Positions 31,097 through 40,087 of a DNA stretch of 64,000 bases are shown in pieces. A program made the translations under genes and the position numbers. The stretch's first letter is position 1, and each line of letters opens with the position of its first letter. Source of the DNA: Yarrowia lipolytica (Eukaryota > Ascomycota > Dipodascomycetes > Dipodascales); the NCBI RefSeq assembly GCF_001761485.1, contig NC_090771.1, positions 2,232,001-2,296,000 of the forward strand. Reading direction: 5' to 3'. Below the pieces are notes generated by a model. That model worked only from the letters and a program-made list of their open reading frames with translations. It did not search any database and was not told where the DNA came from.

Positions 31097-31804
31097 TTAT
31101 AAAACTTGTTCGGCCATTTTGACTACCAACAAATCCTTGTCCTTACCAGAGACGTACTTCACCTCCTCAGTCGTCACTCCTCCAGTCTCCTCGAACTCGT
31201 CCACCTGATCGAATTGTTTACTCAGCACTCGAATAGTATCTCGCACTTTATCACACGACTGTCGGATGTTTTCCACATGCTGTTTCTTGTCGTTGATTTG
31301 TTGTTGCATGAGGGTCACCAGACTTTCACGGGCCTGATGAGGCCGGTACTCATTCAGAATGTGATGGATGTTGATGAGCAGAACCCGGACATGTTCGAAT
31401 TTCGCTGGAAACTGCTCGGGAGAAACTCCCATTATTCCCGTGAGTTCCACAAATGCGAGCAGCAGCGATTTTGTCAACTTTTTCAGCTCCAGAACCCGAG
31501 CTCCACTTTCCTGTCCTTCTCCTCGAATGGCTGCTCCATCGTAGACCTGGGTGATACCGAGATCTTCCAGCGTTGCTAACTTGTCGTTCACCTGCCATAC
31601 GTCGCCAAAGTTATGATATGCTCCTGCTTCCGGCGGAGATGGAGGAGTGAGATATTTGAGTGGTGCTTCCAACAGCTGGGAGTTATCAGAGCTCTGTAAA
31701 TCCTTCACTTTGGCCACATTCTCGTCCGTAAAATACCGAGAGTACCATGGTGGAGGCGGATACACCGATAGTAGACCCTCGTTCTGCTTTTTGCGCCGTT
31801 CCAT
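31097..31804 (-). CDS. MED7: Mediator subunit Med7
   Basis: 235 residues (yeast 222). The N-terminal SVYPPPPWYSRYFTDEN, followed by LKYLTPPSPPE, is the Pro-rich Med7 signature. The rest is helical coiled coil (about 120-200, with LLINIHHILNEYRPHQARE). Med7 pairs with Med21 and Med31 in the middle module of Mediator, which links activators to RNA polymerase II. I chose the ATG at 31804; an upstream in-frame ATG at 31903 adds a His/Thr-rich stretch not typical of the family. It is convergent with ADE13. Confidence 0.92.
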   Translation of the reverse strand: MERRKKQNEGLLSVYPPPPWYSRYFTDENVAKVKDLQSSDNSQLLEAPLKYLTPPSPPEAGAYHNFGDVWQVNDKLATLEDLGITQVYDGAAIRGEGQESGARVLELKKLTKSLLLAFVELTGIMGVSPEQFPAKFEHVRVLLINIHHILNEYRPHQARESLVTLMQQQINDKKQHVENIRQSCDKVRDTIRVLSKQFDQVDEFEETGGVTTEEVKYVSGKDKDLLVVKMAEQVL

Positions 31805-32549
31805 CGATGCAGATATGTGTGTTGCGTGGGTAGTGTCAATATGGTGATGAACACTGAGGGTGGTGCTAAAGTTGATGCATGATGGAGACTTTGGCCCATA
31901 CAATATTTGAGGATGTCAAGAAACCCGGCAGACGAAGTAGGGTACTTATCATTGTGGCAAGGATAGGTTAAGTGGGATTTTTGTATCTATTGGTCCTCGT
32001 TTTCATGGTGCATTCTCAAATATGAGCTATTCATGGCCATATATAATGATCCTCTTGTTGATTTGACAACACTAACAAAAATTAGTTGCACGCTGTGAAG
32101 AACTTAATCCACGGATACGAAGACCGAAAGAAACTGCAACGGAATGATTGTTTGTGTGAGAACCTATGGATATTCTAACATCTTGCAATAAGCTATCATT
32201 TTGAACAGTTTTCTATAGCTATCTCTATCGCTGCGGGTGGCATGATGTACAGCATCTTGAGCTCTCAATGGAACAGAGCAGTAGTAGGTGTGTGTTTTAG
32301 TGACATCATGCCGCGAAGAGTAAGTCCGTCTCCAACCCAGAGCAAATGTTAAACAGATTTTTCTTGAAATCATCGATAGGTAGATATATCTATGGCCATT
32401 TGTTCGCACGATTGCATCCGTATCGTGCCATTTACCTACACTGCCTCCTTCTCATGCAAGTATGACCAATCTCATCTCTGAGTCTTCCTCTTCTTTATCC
32501 TCCAGCCCAGCAGATCATAACTGTACAGTACCAACTATCAACAAATACC
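31805..32549. other. Divergent upstream region of MED7 and the DUF4298-like gene
   Basis: 745 bp. Nothing coding or structured seen beyond leader-like CT/AC-rich ends. Confidence 0.6.
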
Positions 32550-33041
32550 ATGTGTACAAACACAGAAACCCCCAAGGCTGATGTTTCCAAGGGAATATTG
32601 GCTGAAAACACTACCCTGAGAGAAACTCCCGGAAATATCTCGTCTGATGACAACGACGATAATGCTTCCGTCGACTCGTTTGGATCAGACGAAGTAGCAA
32701 GAGAACAGTCCAAGTACAAAGACGACAAGATCGAGGACGTTGACGCTTTGGCCAAGGAGATGGAGCAGTGCTACCTAGAGGCCGTAGAGGAAATGAAGGA
32801 GTTGGAAAAGCTTGTGCCTCGGTTTAAGGCGTTGGACAAAAAGACTGAGAAACTCTTCAAGTACTATTTTGGAGGTCCTTGGATGTCCCATCGAGAACGC
32901 ATTTTTGAGGAGCGGCCAAATTCGGGGTACAATGTCCTCGGGGAAGATTGCATCTTTGATTTCTACGGAGACTTGAACAACTTGGCCAAGCAGAATCTCA
33001 AGGAGATGACGCTATACTTGACTGATAAGAAGGATTTTTAG
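32550..33041 (+). CDS. DUF4298-like protein with acidic N-terminal extension
   Basis: 163 residues. The first 65 are acidic and Ser-rich (NISSDDNDDNASVDSFGSDE), likely disordered. The rest is helical: a KEMEQCYLEAVEEMKELEKL helix, then KLFKYYFGGPW, then NVLGEDCIFDFYGDLNNL. This order (EME..Y, YY....W, VL.ED..Y/F) resembles DUF4298, a bacterial family of about 95-105 aa, as I recall it. The function of DUF4298 is unknown. The start context (ATACCATG) is good. The stop lies 126 bp from that of the ZZ gene, which is convergent. If the match holds, this may be an old bacterial gene with a eukaryotic extension. No introns seen. Confidence 0.55.
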   Translation: MCTNTETPKADVSKGILAENTTLRETPGNISSDDNDDNASVDSFGSDEVAREQSKYKDDKIEDVDALAKEMEQCYLEAVEEMKELEKLVPRFKALDKKTEKLFKYYFGGPWMSHRERIFEERPNSGYNVLGEDCIFDFYGDLNNLAKQNLKEMTLYLTDKKDF

Positions 33042-33167
33042 GGTGGTCTACTCATCGAGTGGCCGGGATAAGTTAATATATTTTGACTGTGGCATAAAAG
33101 TAGCAAGAATAGAGCCTCTGGTTTTTGTTGGTCGTCATCGTCCGTCATCATCATATAAATACATTGG

Positions 33168-34682
33168 TTAAATAATATATGCCTCCAACCAATTGAAGAG
33201 CCAGGATTGGAAGTTGGGGCCAGGGTAGCCCGCCAGCTTGACGAAGTCGCGCTTGGTCAGCAGAGAAAACTCGTTGAACCCGGCCTCTTCAAAAGCCTTA
33301 ACAATCATCTCGTTGATGGACTGTTCGGCAATGAGCATGGCGTTGGAGGACAGGTCAGGTCTGTCTGAGACAACAGGGACGTTGATGAGCAAGTTTTCGT
33401 GTTTCCGAGGGAAGTCCGTGATCTGTTTGCCGTTGGCCAGTGAACTGAACGTCTTAGGTCCCTGGGTATTACTAAGAGCTCCCAATCTCTCATACAGCTT
33501 TGTTTTGTCTGTGTAGCCATTTCGCATCTCTTGTTGCTTTTGTCGCAATTCTTCAATAGTAATTGCTTCATTGGCCATCTTCTGGGCCCACAGGTAGTAC
33601 TGCCACACAGCGGCCTTGACAGAAGCCATAGTGACATATGACTCGTCCTTTTGAGTGATCATATCGTAGCAGATATCAATCAGAGCCTTGGAGGGCGCAG
33701 ATAAGACGGACAGCACGAACTTCACGTAGGCAGAGAATGAGACTGGCTGAGTGAAGTGCTGTTCCAACAGAGACAGCAGGTAAGGGTCGTCCAGTTTCAG
33801 AAGCTCCCTGTACCGATCCAATGACATGTTAAGCTTCCGGGGCTCGTTGGAGCGAATATCGCACCACCCCATGAATTGCTCGAACATGAACTCGAGTCGT
33901 TCCTGGCTCATCGGGGCACATTCCGCCAGCAGGTCTCTATCGACAAATTCCTCTGGATCAGGAGCCGAGAAATCGTCCTCGATCTTGGTCGTCCATGCTG
34001 GATGTGTCTCTGCATAGTACAAGAGAGACCGCATGCTTCCGATGGATTTGTCCATTTTGTACAGCATGTGTGACTCTGGATGCATCTCACGACCCTCACA
34101 GAATATGCAAATGACGTTCTGACCACTGGGACAGTGCACGCAGACGTAATGGCGGTCCCGCTGTAGCAAGACGGTCTGGTTGCAAGCCACACACTTCACT
34201 CCAGATGCAGGGTGATCCACATTAGATGCAGCATGATGAATCATCGGTCTAGTTCGGTACTTGTCCACCAGCCGGGTCAGGGCTGAAAACAGGGCATTGG
34301 TTCGCTCCTCCGAGCATGTTTCAGAATTCTGTCGGGTCTTCAGCTCATCCAAAAACTGGTCATGCAACTTTTTAGCACCCCTTTGGTATGCTTCGTTACC
34401 ACTGATACTTGGCCGCTGCCAGGGTGACGAGTCCATGTGGTCTCGAGACTCGTACCCGTCGCCTTCCTCGTCCTCGTGGTCGCTCTCCACGTTGACTCCC
34501 ATCTTTGTGTACACCTCTTCACTCGTCATGTCTCCATCCTGGACCGCCAGTTTCTTGTCGACTTTGGCTCCTGTTTCCACAAAGGTCCGATTGAGATACG
34601 CATCTAGCAGCACTTGCAGCTCTGCGGCCGCTATCAAACTGATAGACACCAGTGCCGAGTACTTGAGGAATGAGGTGATCAT
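33168..34682 (-). CDS. ZZ-type zinc-finger protein, 504 aa, function unknown
   Basis: ATG at 34682. An N-terminal hydrophobic helix (about 5-25, LKYSALVSISLIAAAELQVL) could anchor it in a membrane or act as a targeting sequence. A ZZ finger lies at about 160-210, with ligands in KCVAC, YVCVHC, ICIFC and HPESH: Cx2C, Cx2C, Cx2C and Hx3H in the usual ZZ order. After it comes a helical region (about 270-380) that might hold degenerate EF-hand-like helices, and a C-terminus ending in a Trp/Leu-rich helix. ZZ domains bind peptides such as histone or N-degron tails. I do not recognise the orthologue. Confidence 0.6.
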   Translation of the reverse strand: MITSFLKYSALVSISLIAAAELQVLLDAYLNRTFVETGAKVDKKLAVQDGDMTSEEVYTKMGVNVESDHEDEEGDGYESRDHMDSSPWQRPSISGNEAYQRGAKKLHDQFLDELKTRQNSETCSEERTNALFSALTRLVDKYRTRPMIHHAASNVDHPASGVKCVACNQTVLLQRDRHYVCVHCPSGQNVICIFCEGREMHPESHMLYKMDKSIGSMRSLLYYAETHPAWTTKIEDDFSAPDPEEFVDRDLLAECAPMSQERLEFMFEQFMGWCDIRSNEPRKLNMSLDRYRELLKLDDPYLLSLLEQHFTQPVSFSAYVKFVLSVLSAPSKALIDICYDMITQKDESYVTMASVKAAVWQYYLWAQKMANEAITIEELRQKQQEMRNGYTDKTKLYERLGALSNTQGPKTFSSLANGKQITDFPRKHENLLINVPVVSDRPDLSSNAMLIAEQSINEMIVKAFEEAGFNEFSLLTKRDFVKLAGYPGPNFQSWLFNWLEAYII

Positions 34683-35687
34683 ACTGGGTGTAAATGGTGG
34701 TGTGGGCACATGTAGTGCTGAACTCTAATTTCTGTGTGATTCGAGAAAAGTTCTGGATGTGCTGTAGAAGGCGTTGTAGATGTTGATGGTGAGTTGAGAC
34801 TCATTCTGGGAAGTTTTGGGGGTTAGCTGTATACACAATCTTCATATAATCCAAGAAGTAACGGAACTCCCACAAAGAAGGACCATGTTGGAAGACCCAT
34901 AACCGCATTGAGTTGCATTTCTAGTCTCGAGTGATCTCATTATTTTGTTAAATTTAGTTGATGAAATAGATGAGATTGTAGAGGTCGAAAAAGTGTCCCT
35001 ATTTGTGGGAATTTTTAACAACGGGGTAGCGGGATATCAACTACAGTACTCATTAAAACAACTTCTTTCTCTATTCATCTTACTCGCACCTAGCACACTC
35101 TCATCATCAACAGGTAAAGATTACGGGACATTCACGAACTGGAACTCTATCCGCTCTCGAACAGTCTTCAGTATCTCATTATCACATTATGCTGTGTTTG
35201 CTTGAAGGAACTTAGACGACGGCAGACAAACAATTTTATTTGATAGTATAGTTGACCATTGTATTATGTTGGTCCGCTGGCTAGATATAACTCGTTTCAC
35301 ATATATCCGCTAGCTCCCGTACAGTACGTACCAAGCAAATCGTCACATGTCATATCCTCCCAGTATGTTATACAGTACATGCGATAGAGCATTCAATCGC
35401 GTATCCTTGTCCTTGCATCTGTTGTATATGATTAGTAATCATTCGAGGATGTAGACGGTCTTTTTTACAAGATTTCGCTAGTTTCCGAAAATAAAATCAC
35501 GTGGTCACCTCACGTGACTTTGCATCACCCACAGTAGTCTACACGCCCCATGCCGATACCAGCCCCCCCGATCTCGTATTAGCTTAATGGCTGCAGATGA
35601 AAAGGCGTGGGAGCGTGGGAAACCTAACCCAACAATTTTCTAGTCTTAGCACCTTGGTCGACACACTAGTGATTTTAACAAAAAAAC
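34683..35687. promoter_or_regulatory. Divergent upstream region with paired CACGTG boxes
   Basis: 1 kb between the ZZ gene and ERV14. Two CACGTG boxes lie at 35498-35503 and 35511-35516, 13 bp apart start to start, about 170-190 bp before the ERV14 start. CACGTG is bound by Cbf1-type and other bHLH factors in yeasts. No gene seen. Confidence 0.5.
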
Positions 35688-36956
35688 ATGAGCGGAATTT
35701 TGTGAGTATTACACAGGCAGAGTCGCTTTGAGAGCGTGCCGTTCAGGGAGCCGTCACAGTGTTTCTGGAGCACATATGGGTCTGATTGGCGTGGTTCTCC
35801 CTTGAGCAACTAGCCGAGGTTAGCAATGGAAGGACGAAACACAAGATGTTGAGAGTTGATTGAGCTGAATTGACACAAACACGTTGAAGTGGGTGTTTGT
35901 TTTACTAACATGGATGTGGATGTGTTGATTATTGGATGCTGATCTTGGTTATTGTTGTCGTCATCGATGGAAGAGATGGTTAGACGACATGATAGACGAC
36001 GCGAGCACTGTGGCGACATTGACTTGATATGTTGAAGCGTTGGGACGGTTCTGATAAGGAAACCAGTAGACTGGCACCCGTTTATATGTCTGCGTCGGTC
36101 GTGGTTTTTGTGGCATGTCTTCTGTCATGATATCCAATGTGGGCCCATTCAGTCAACTCAGTCAGCACCTGAAATGATACCAAATGGCCATGGCAGCGGC
36201 AGTGTAAATGCGTGGCGTCTATCGAGTGCATTATTCTTCTTCAGAAATTCTGCTATCGATGGTAGGGCTCATTTTAGGTCCAGTCATGTTCGTGTTTTGT
36301 CATGTCTGTGATGGTGCTAATGGCCACGGCTGTGAGGCCATGTTGATTGGCTTCCAACTTATTGTTATTCTCTGGCTCCCCTCTCTATGGTGAATATTCC
36401 ATCACATCTTGTATCTACCAAACAGAATCTTGTTCCTTCCAACAGAAACCTCAGCCAATGATTCTCCAACCAAGTGTGCTTCGTTCTTCATTGTGCGTCT
36501 TTTTCATTACTTGCGGCACACGCCCTGTCACTCTATCAAACATGCTAACTCAGTCTCTATCTTGGTGCTGTCCTGCTGAACGCAGGCTCTCTCTTCTTCC
36601 AGGTCTTTTTTGTGGTTATGTACTCTGACCTGGAGGCCGACTTCATCAACCCCATCGATCTGTGCAACAAACTCAACGTGTACATCCGACCCGAGGCTGG
36701 TCTGCAACTCTTCACCTCCCTGTTGTTGCTTATCAACTTCAAGTGGTTCTCCTTCCTCATCAACCTGCCCATGATTCTCTTCAACGTGCGATACATTTTC
36801 CTCGATTGGCCCCAGTACAAGCTGGATGCCACTGAGATTTTCCGAACGCTCAACAAGTACAAGAAGCAGTCTTTCATCAAGCTGGGCTTCTACTTCTTCC
36901 TCTTCTTTTACTACCTCTACTGCATGATCATGGCTATTGTGGAGAGCGAGAAATAG
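35688..36956 (+). CDS. ERV14: COPII cargo receptor Erv14 (cornichon), one intron
   Basis: Exon 1 is only 14 nt (35688-35701) and exon 2 is 36554-36956. The intron runs from GTGAGT to CTAACTCAG. The spliced product is 138 residues, the same length as yeast Erv14. It starts MSGIFLYLGAVLLNAGSLFF, continues VMYSDLEADFINPIDLCNKL, and has the LDATEIFRTLNKYKKQSFIK block that defines cornichon proteins. There are three hydrophobic helices. Erv14 loads membrane cargo, such as Axl2, into COPII vesicles at the ER. SEC62 follows on the same strand, about 800 bp on. Confidence 0.95.
35702..36553 (+). other. Intron of ERV14
   Basis: 852 nt, one of the longest seen here. Small frames inside show no domain. 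A short GTTG/ATGATT-rich stretch lies at 35900-35980. Nothing functional recognised. Confidence 0.85.
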
Positions 36957-37750
36957 ACGACGGTCTAAACAGATATAAATTGCTTACCTGAGTGTAACGA
37001 ATAGACTTAATTATTGTGATTGGGGACAGTACGTATGGCCAGCGTAGTGTAGATGTCTGTAAGAACTATGGAGCGTTTACACATACAACTACTGTACACA
37101 GAACATACTCTCTGTATATTGTTACTTACAAGCTACTGTAAAGTACGGGTACTATCATGCTATTAGTCCATCGTAAACAATAGATCTGTATATGGTCTTA
37201 TATACCAGTTACATACGAGCACTTGTACTTGTAGTACCGGTACATACTGTACGAGTATGAGTAGAGCAATTGGCAGTACACACGGATGGTATTTGTCAAG
37301 TGACCTTTCGAGATACAAGTTCTCGTACTTGTAGCTATAACTTCCTCACCTCTCTTTCAACTCACCACCATACTGTATGGCATTGTGGTGATCAGCTTCC
37401 TACCTCATTCAGAGTTAAGATCAACACGTAGAATGTCCAAGAGTGTGTGAAAGTGTGAGAGTTCCAGGAGCTAAAGACTTGCATACACGTTACACGTAAG
37501 AGTATAGCAATCTAGAGGTGTCTATGGACGCACATTACATGTAGAATTGGAGGGTATAAATGTATTGGGCCGGGTAAACAACCACTGTGAACAATATCCT
37601 ATTCCCATACAGTCCTCAAACCTCCCGTAATGCCCTCCACCTAACCTCTTTTTCCAGAAACCCTAACCCATTGAACAAGACACCCTGTTGCATATACACC
37701 TTAGGCACACAACCTCACGTCCTGATCACCACCTCACAACACAAACAGAC
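36957..37750. other. Intergenic between ERV14 and SEC62
   Basis: GTAC-rich patch at 37215-37265. TATAAA at about 37555, some 195 bp before the SEC62 start. No gene seen. Confidence 0.6.
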
Positions 37751-38941
37751 ATGACTGAGAACGTGCCTCAAGGTCAGATCACCATGCCTCTTCAGCAGGG
37801 CGGTGCTCGGGAGATTTCTCCTCAAGCACTTGCTGTGGCAGACTACCTGCGGAGCCACAAGCTGCTCAAACAGCGGCCCGGAATCCTCAACGGTAAGCGA
37901 TCCGACTTTTTCCGTGTTAAGCGAGCCATTCGTGCACTAGAAGACCCCAAATACAAGCAGCTTCAGTCAAAGCCCAACTCCAAGCTGCCGCCCATCAACT
38001 CGCGAAACGAGGCCATCTCAATCTTCCGACTCATGCCCATCAACCAGATGGCTCTCAGAGTGGATAAGCTGCCCACACAGACAGCGCTGATGATGAAACA
38101 AAAGCCCGAGCAGGGAGTCCCCGTGCTGCAGGTGAACCCCCAGCAGGAGTTTGGCGACGATATGTACTACACATGGTTCTATAACCCCGTCCCATTGACC
38201 ACATATCTGTACGGCGCTCTCGGAGTGGCCGCCATCTTTGCCGGTGTGCTGTTTCCTCTGTGGCCTATCTTCCTGCGACAGGGCGTGTGGTACCTGTCCG
38301 TTGGCATGCTGGGACTCATTGGTGTCTTCTTTGGCATTGCACTGGTCCGACTGGTCATCTTTGTGCTCACCTGGCCCACCGTAAAGCCCGGTATCTGGAT
38401 CTTCCCCAATCTCTTTGCTGATGTTGGCTTCGTTGACTCCTTCATCCCCCTGTGGGCCTGGCACGGAACCCCCGAGCGAGACCTGCTGCCCCAGAAGTTC
38501 AAGAACAAGAAGAAGAAGAAGAACGCTGGCACCGTGATTGAGTCCAAGGAGCCCCCGCGAAAGCTGACCAAGGAGGAAAAGCAGAAGCAGAAGGAGGCCA
38601 ACGCCCAGATGGAGCAGATGCAGGCTGCTTTCCAGACCCAGCTCTCCAGCTTCGCCACTCAGATGCAACAGATCAAGGAGATGTCCGACTCTGGCATCGA
38701 CCCCCAGATCATTGCTGCCCAGCTCCAGGCTCAGTACCCTCCCGATAAGCAGGCTGCTATCAAGCTGGAGAACGAGCAAGCCCAGGCCAAGCTTGATGAG
38801 CGAATCCGAGAACTTGCTGCTCAGATTCAGGATAAGACCAATGCCAATAAGACTGGCGACAAGATCGAGGAGGTCGCTGACAAAGAAAATAAGGAGGCTC
38901 CCAAGAGAATTGTTACTCTGGAGGATGCTAACGACGAGTAA
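37751..38941 (+). CDS. SEC62: Protein translocation subunit Sec62
   Basis: 396 residues. The cytosolic N-terminus has ADYLRSHKLLKQRPGILNGK and KRSDFFRVKRAIRALEDP, typical of Sec62. Two membrane helices lie at about 147-175 and 180-208, then the conserved PNLFADVGFVDSFIPLWAW. A lysine-rich, coiled-coil, Gln-rich C-terminal tail follows. With Sec63, Sec71 and Sec72, Sec62 drives post-translational import of proteins into the ER. The tail is longer than in yeast Sec62 (about 280 aa). Start ATG at 37751; the upstream open frame begins at TTG. Confidence 0.95.
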   Translation: MTENVPQGQITMPLQQGGAREISPQALAVADYLRSHKLLKQRPGILNGKRSDFFRVKRAIRALEDPKYKQLQSKPNSKLPPINSRNEAISIFRLMPINQMALRVDKLPTQTALMMKQKPEQGVPVLQVNPQQEFGDDMYYTWFYNPVPLTTYLYGALGVAAIFAGVLFPLWPIFLRQGVWYLSVGMLGLIGVFFGIALVRLVIFVLTWPTVKPGIWIFPNLFADVGFVDSFIPLWAWHGTPERDLLPQKFKNKKKKKNAGTVIESKEPPRKLTKEEKQKQKEANAQMEQMQAAFQTQLSSFATQMQQIKEMSDSGIDPQIIAAQLQAQYPPDKQAAIKLENEQAQAKLDERIRELAAQIQDKTNANKTGDKIEEVADKENKEAPKRIVTLEDANDE

Positions 38942-39187
38942 GTGGAGATTTAGTAATAGATGTTGGATTGTGCAATCGACAACCAGACGTAGCGGACGGA
39001 TGTGTTACATACAGAGTGGTAGTATAGTGTAATGCTTTAATGTATTGTAAATATGTTGTATGTTATGGTATGCAGGAGGCATTCTCTGTGTGGAATGCTA
39101 AATTTGATGAACCGTCTGTGTTTGCTTTGAAATATTTGGCCTCTCCTGCCAGTTTCGGACTCCGCATGTTTGTTTGTCCATCAATCA

Positions 39188-40087
39188 TCAAAAGCTGTCG
39201 ACAAGGCGAAATCCTCCTCCCTCGCTCTCCCCCAGTATATCAAAGGGAGTTCCATTCTTCCATGCAAATACAGCTCGGGGTCGGTCGCTGAAGTCCTTGA
39301 AAACAATCGAAGACCAATCTTTAGGCAGCAGCGACTGTGTGTAGTTGGCCTGATCCAGGTACCCTACTTCGGTCACCAAAGCCTGCGCTCCCGAATTATT
39401 GGTGATGCGAGCGATAGCTTCGTAGAACTCGTTGCCACCAAACACGGCTAATTTGGGCTCGTGTTTCTTGACTGCCTGAGCAGCATCCACCTCATGGCTC
39501 ACGTACGGAGGGTTCGCTGTGATGATAGTGGGGTGCAAGGCGGCGATCTTGGCGTCGTTTTTCGGGTCCAAAATATCTAACTGTTCAAATATGACCTTGT
39601 CTGCTCTCAAGCTCGTTTGGTTGAGTTTTTCGTTGTGTTCTGCAAGATTAAGGGCATCTGAAGAAACGTCAATACCGGCCACCAGAGCTAGAGGTAACGT
39701 GGCCATCTGCAATGCAATACATCCTGTCCCCGTGCACAGATCAACCAGTCGCATGTCTTTGTTGCGTCGTGCTAGAGTCTTGAGAAGGTTGGAGAGGTGG
39801 CAAGCCCACTCCTCCGTCTCTGATCTCGGAATCAGTACATTCTTGCGACAGTCAATGTTCAACGATCCAAACGGCTGGTTGCCAATCACGTACTGAAGCG
39901 GCGTCGAAAAGCGACCTCGTTCGTAGCACGCTCGCGCAATCTTTTTCGGTGTGGGGTCGGGATGATCCGCCTGTATCCATCGGAGCTCCGTTTTTGCTTC
40001 ATCCAGCGTCCGAGCTGCAGGCAAAAGCCTCAAAATGTTGGGCGACATTCGGGCCGCCTTTCTGATTGTTTGTGGAGTTATTCGCAT
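39188..40087 (-). CDS. MTQ1: Mitochondrial release-factor glutamine methyltransferase
   Basis: 299 residues (yeast Mtq1 314). A basic N-terminus suits mitochondrial import. PLQYVIGNQPFGSLNI, LVDLCTGTGCIALQMA (SAM binding) and ANPPYVS, the NPPY motif that holds the glutamine amide, are all present. HemK/PrmC enzymes methylate the GGQ glutamine of release factors; Mtq1 acts on mitochondrial Mrf1. The cytosolic paralogue Mtq2 is shorter and lacks the N-terminal helical domain seen here. It is convergent with SEC62. Confidence 0.93.
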   Translation of the reverse strand: MRITPQTIRKAARMSPNILRLLPAARTLDEAKTELRWIQADHPDPTPKKIARACYERGRFSTPLQYVIGNQPFGSLNIDCRKNVLIPRSETEEWACHLSNLLKTLARRNKDMRLVDLCTGTGCIALQMATLPLALVAGIDVSSDALNLAEHNEKLNQTSLRADKVIFEQLDILDPKNDAKIAALHPTIITANPPYVSHEVDAAQAVKKHEPKLAVFGGNEFYEAIARITNNSGAQALVTEVGYLDQANYTQSLLPKDWSSIVFKDFSDRPRAVFAWKNGTPFDILGESEGGGFRLVDSF

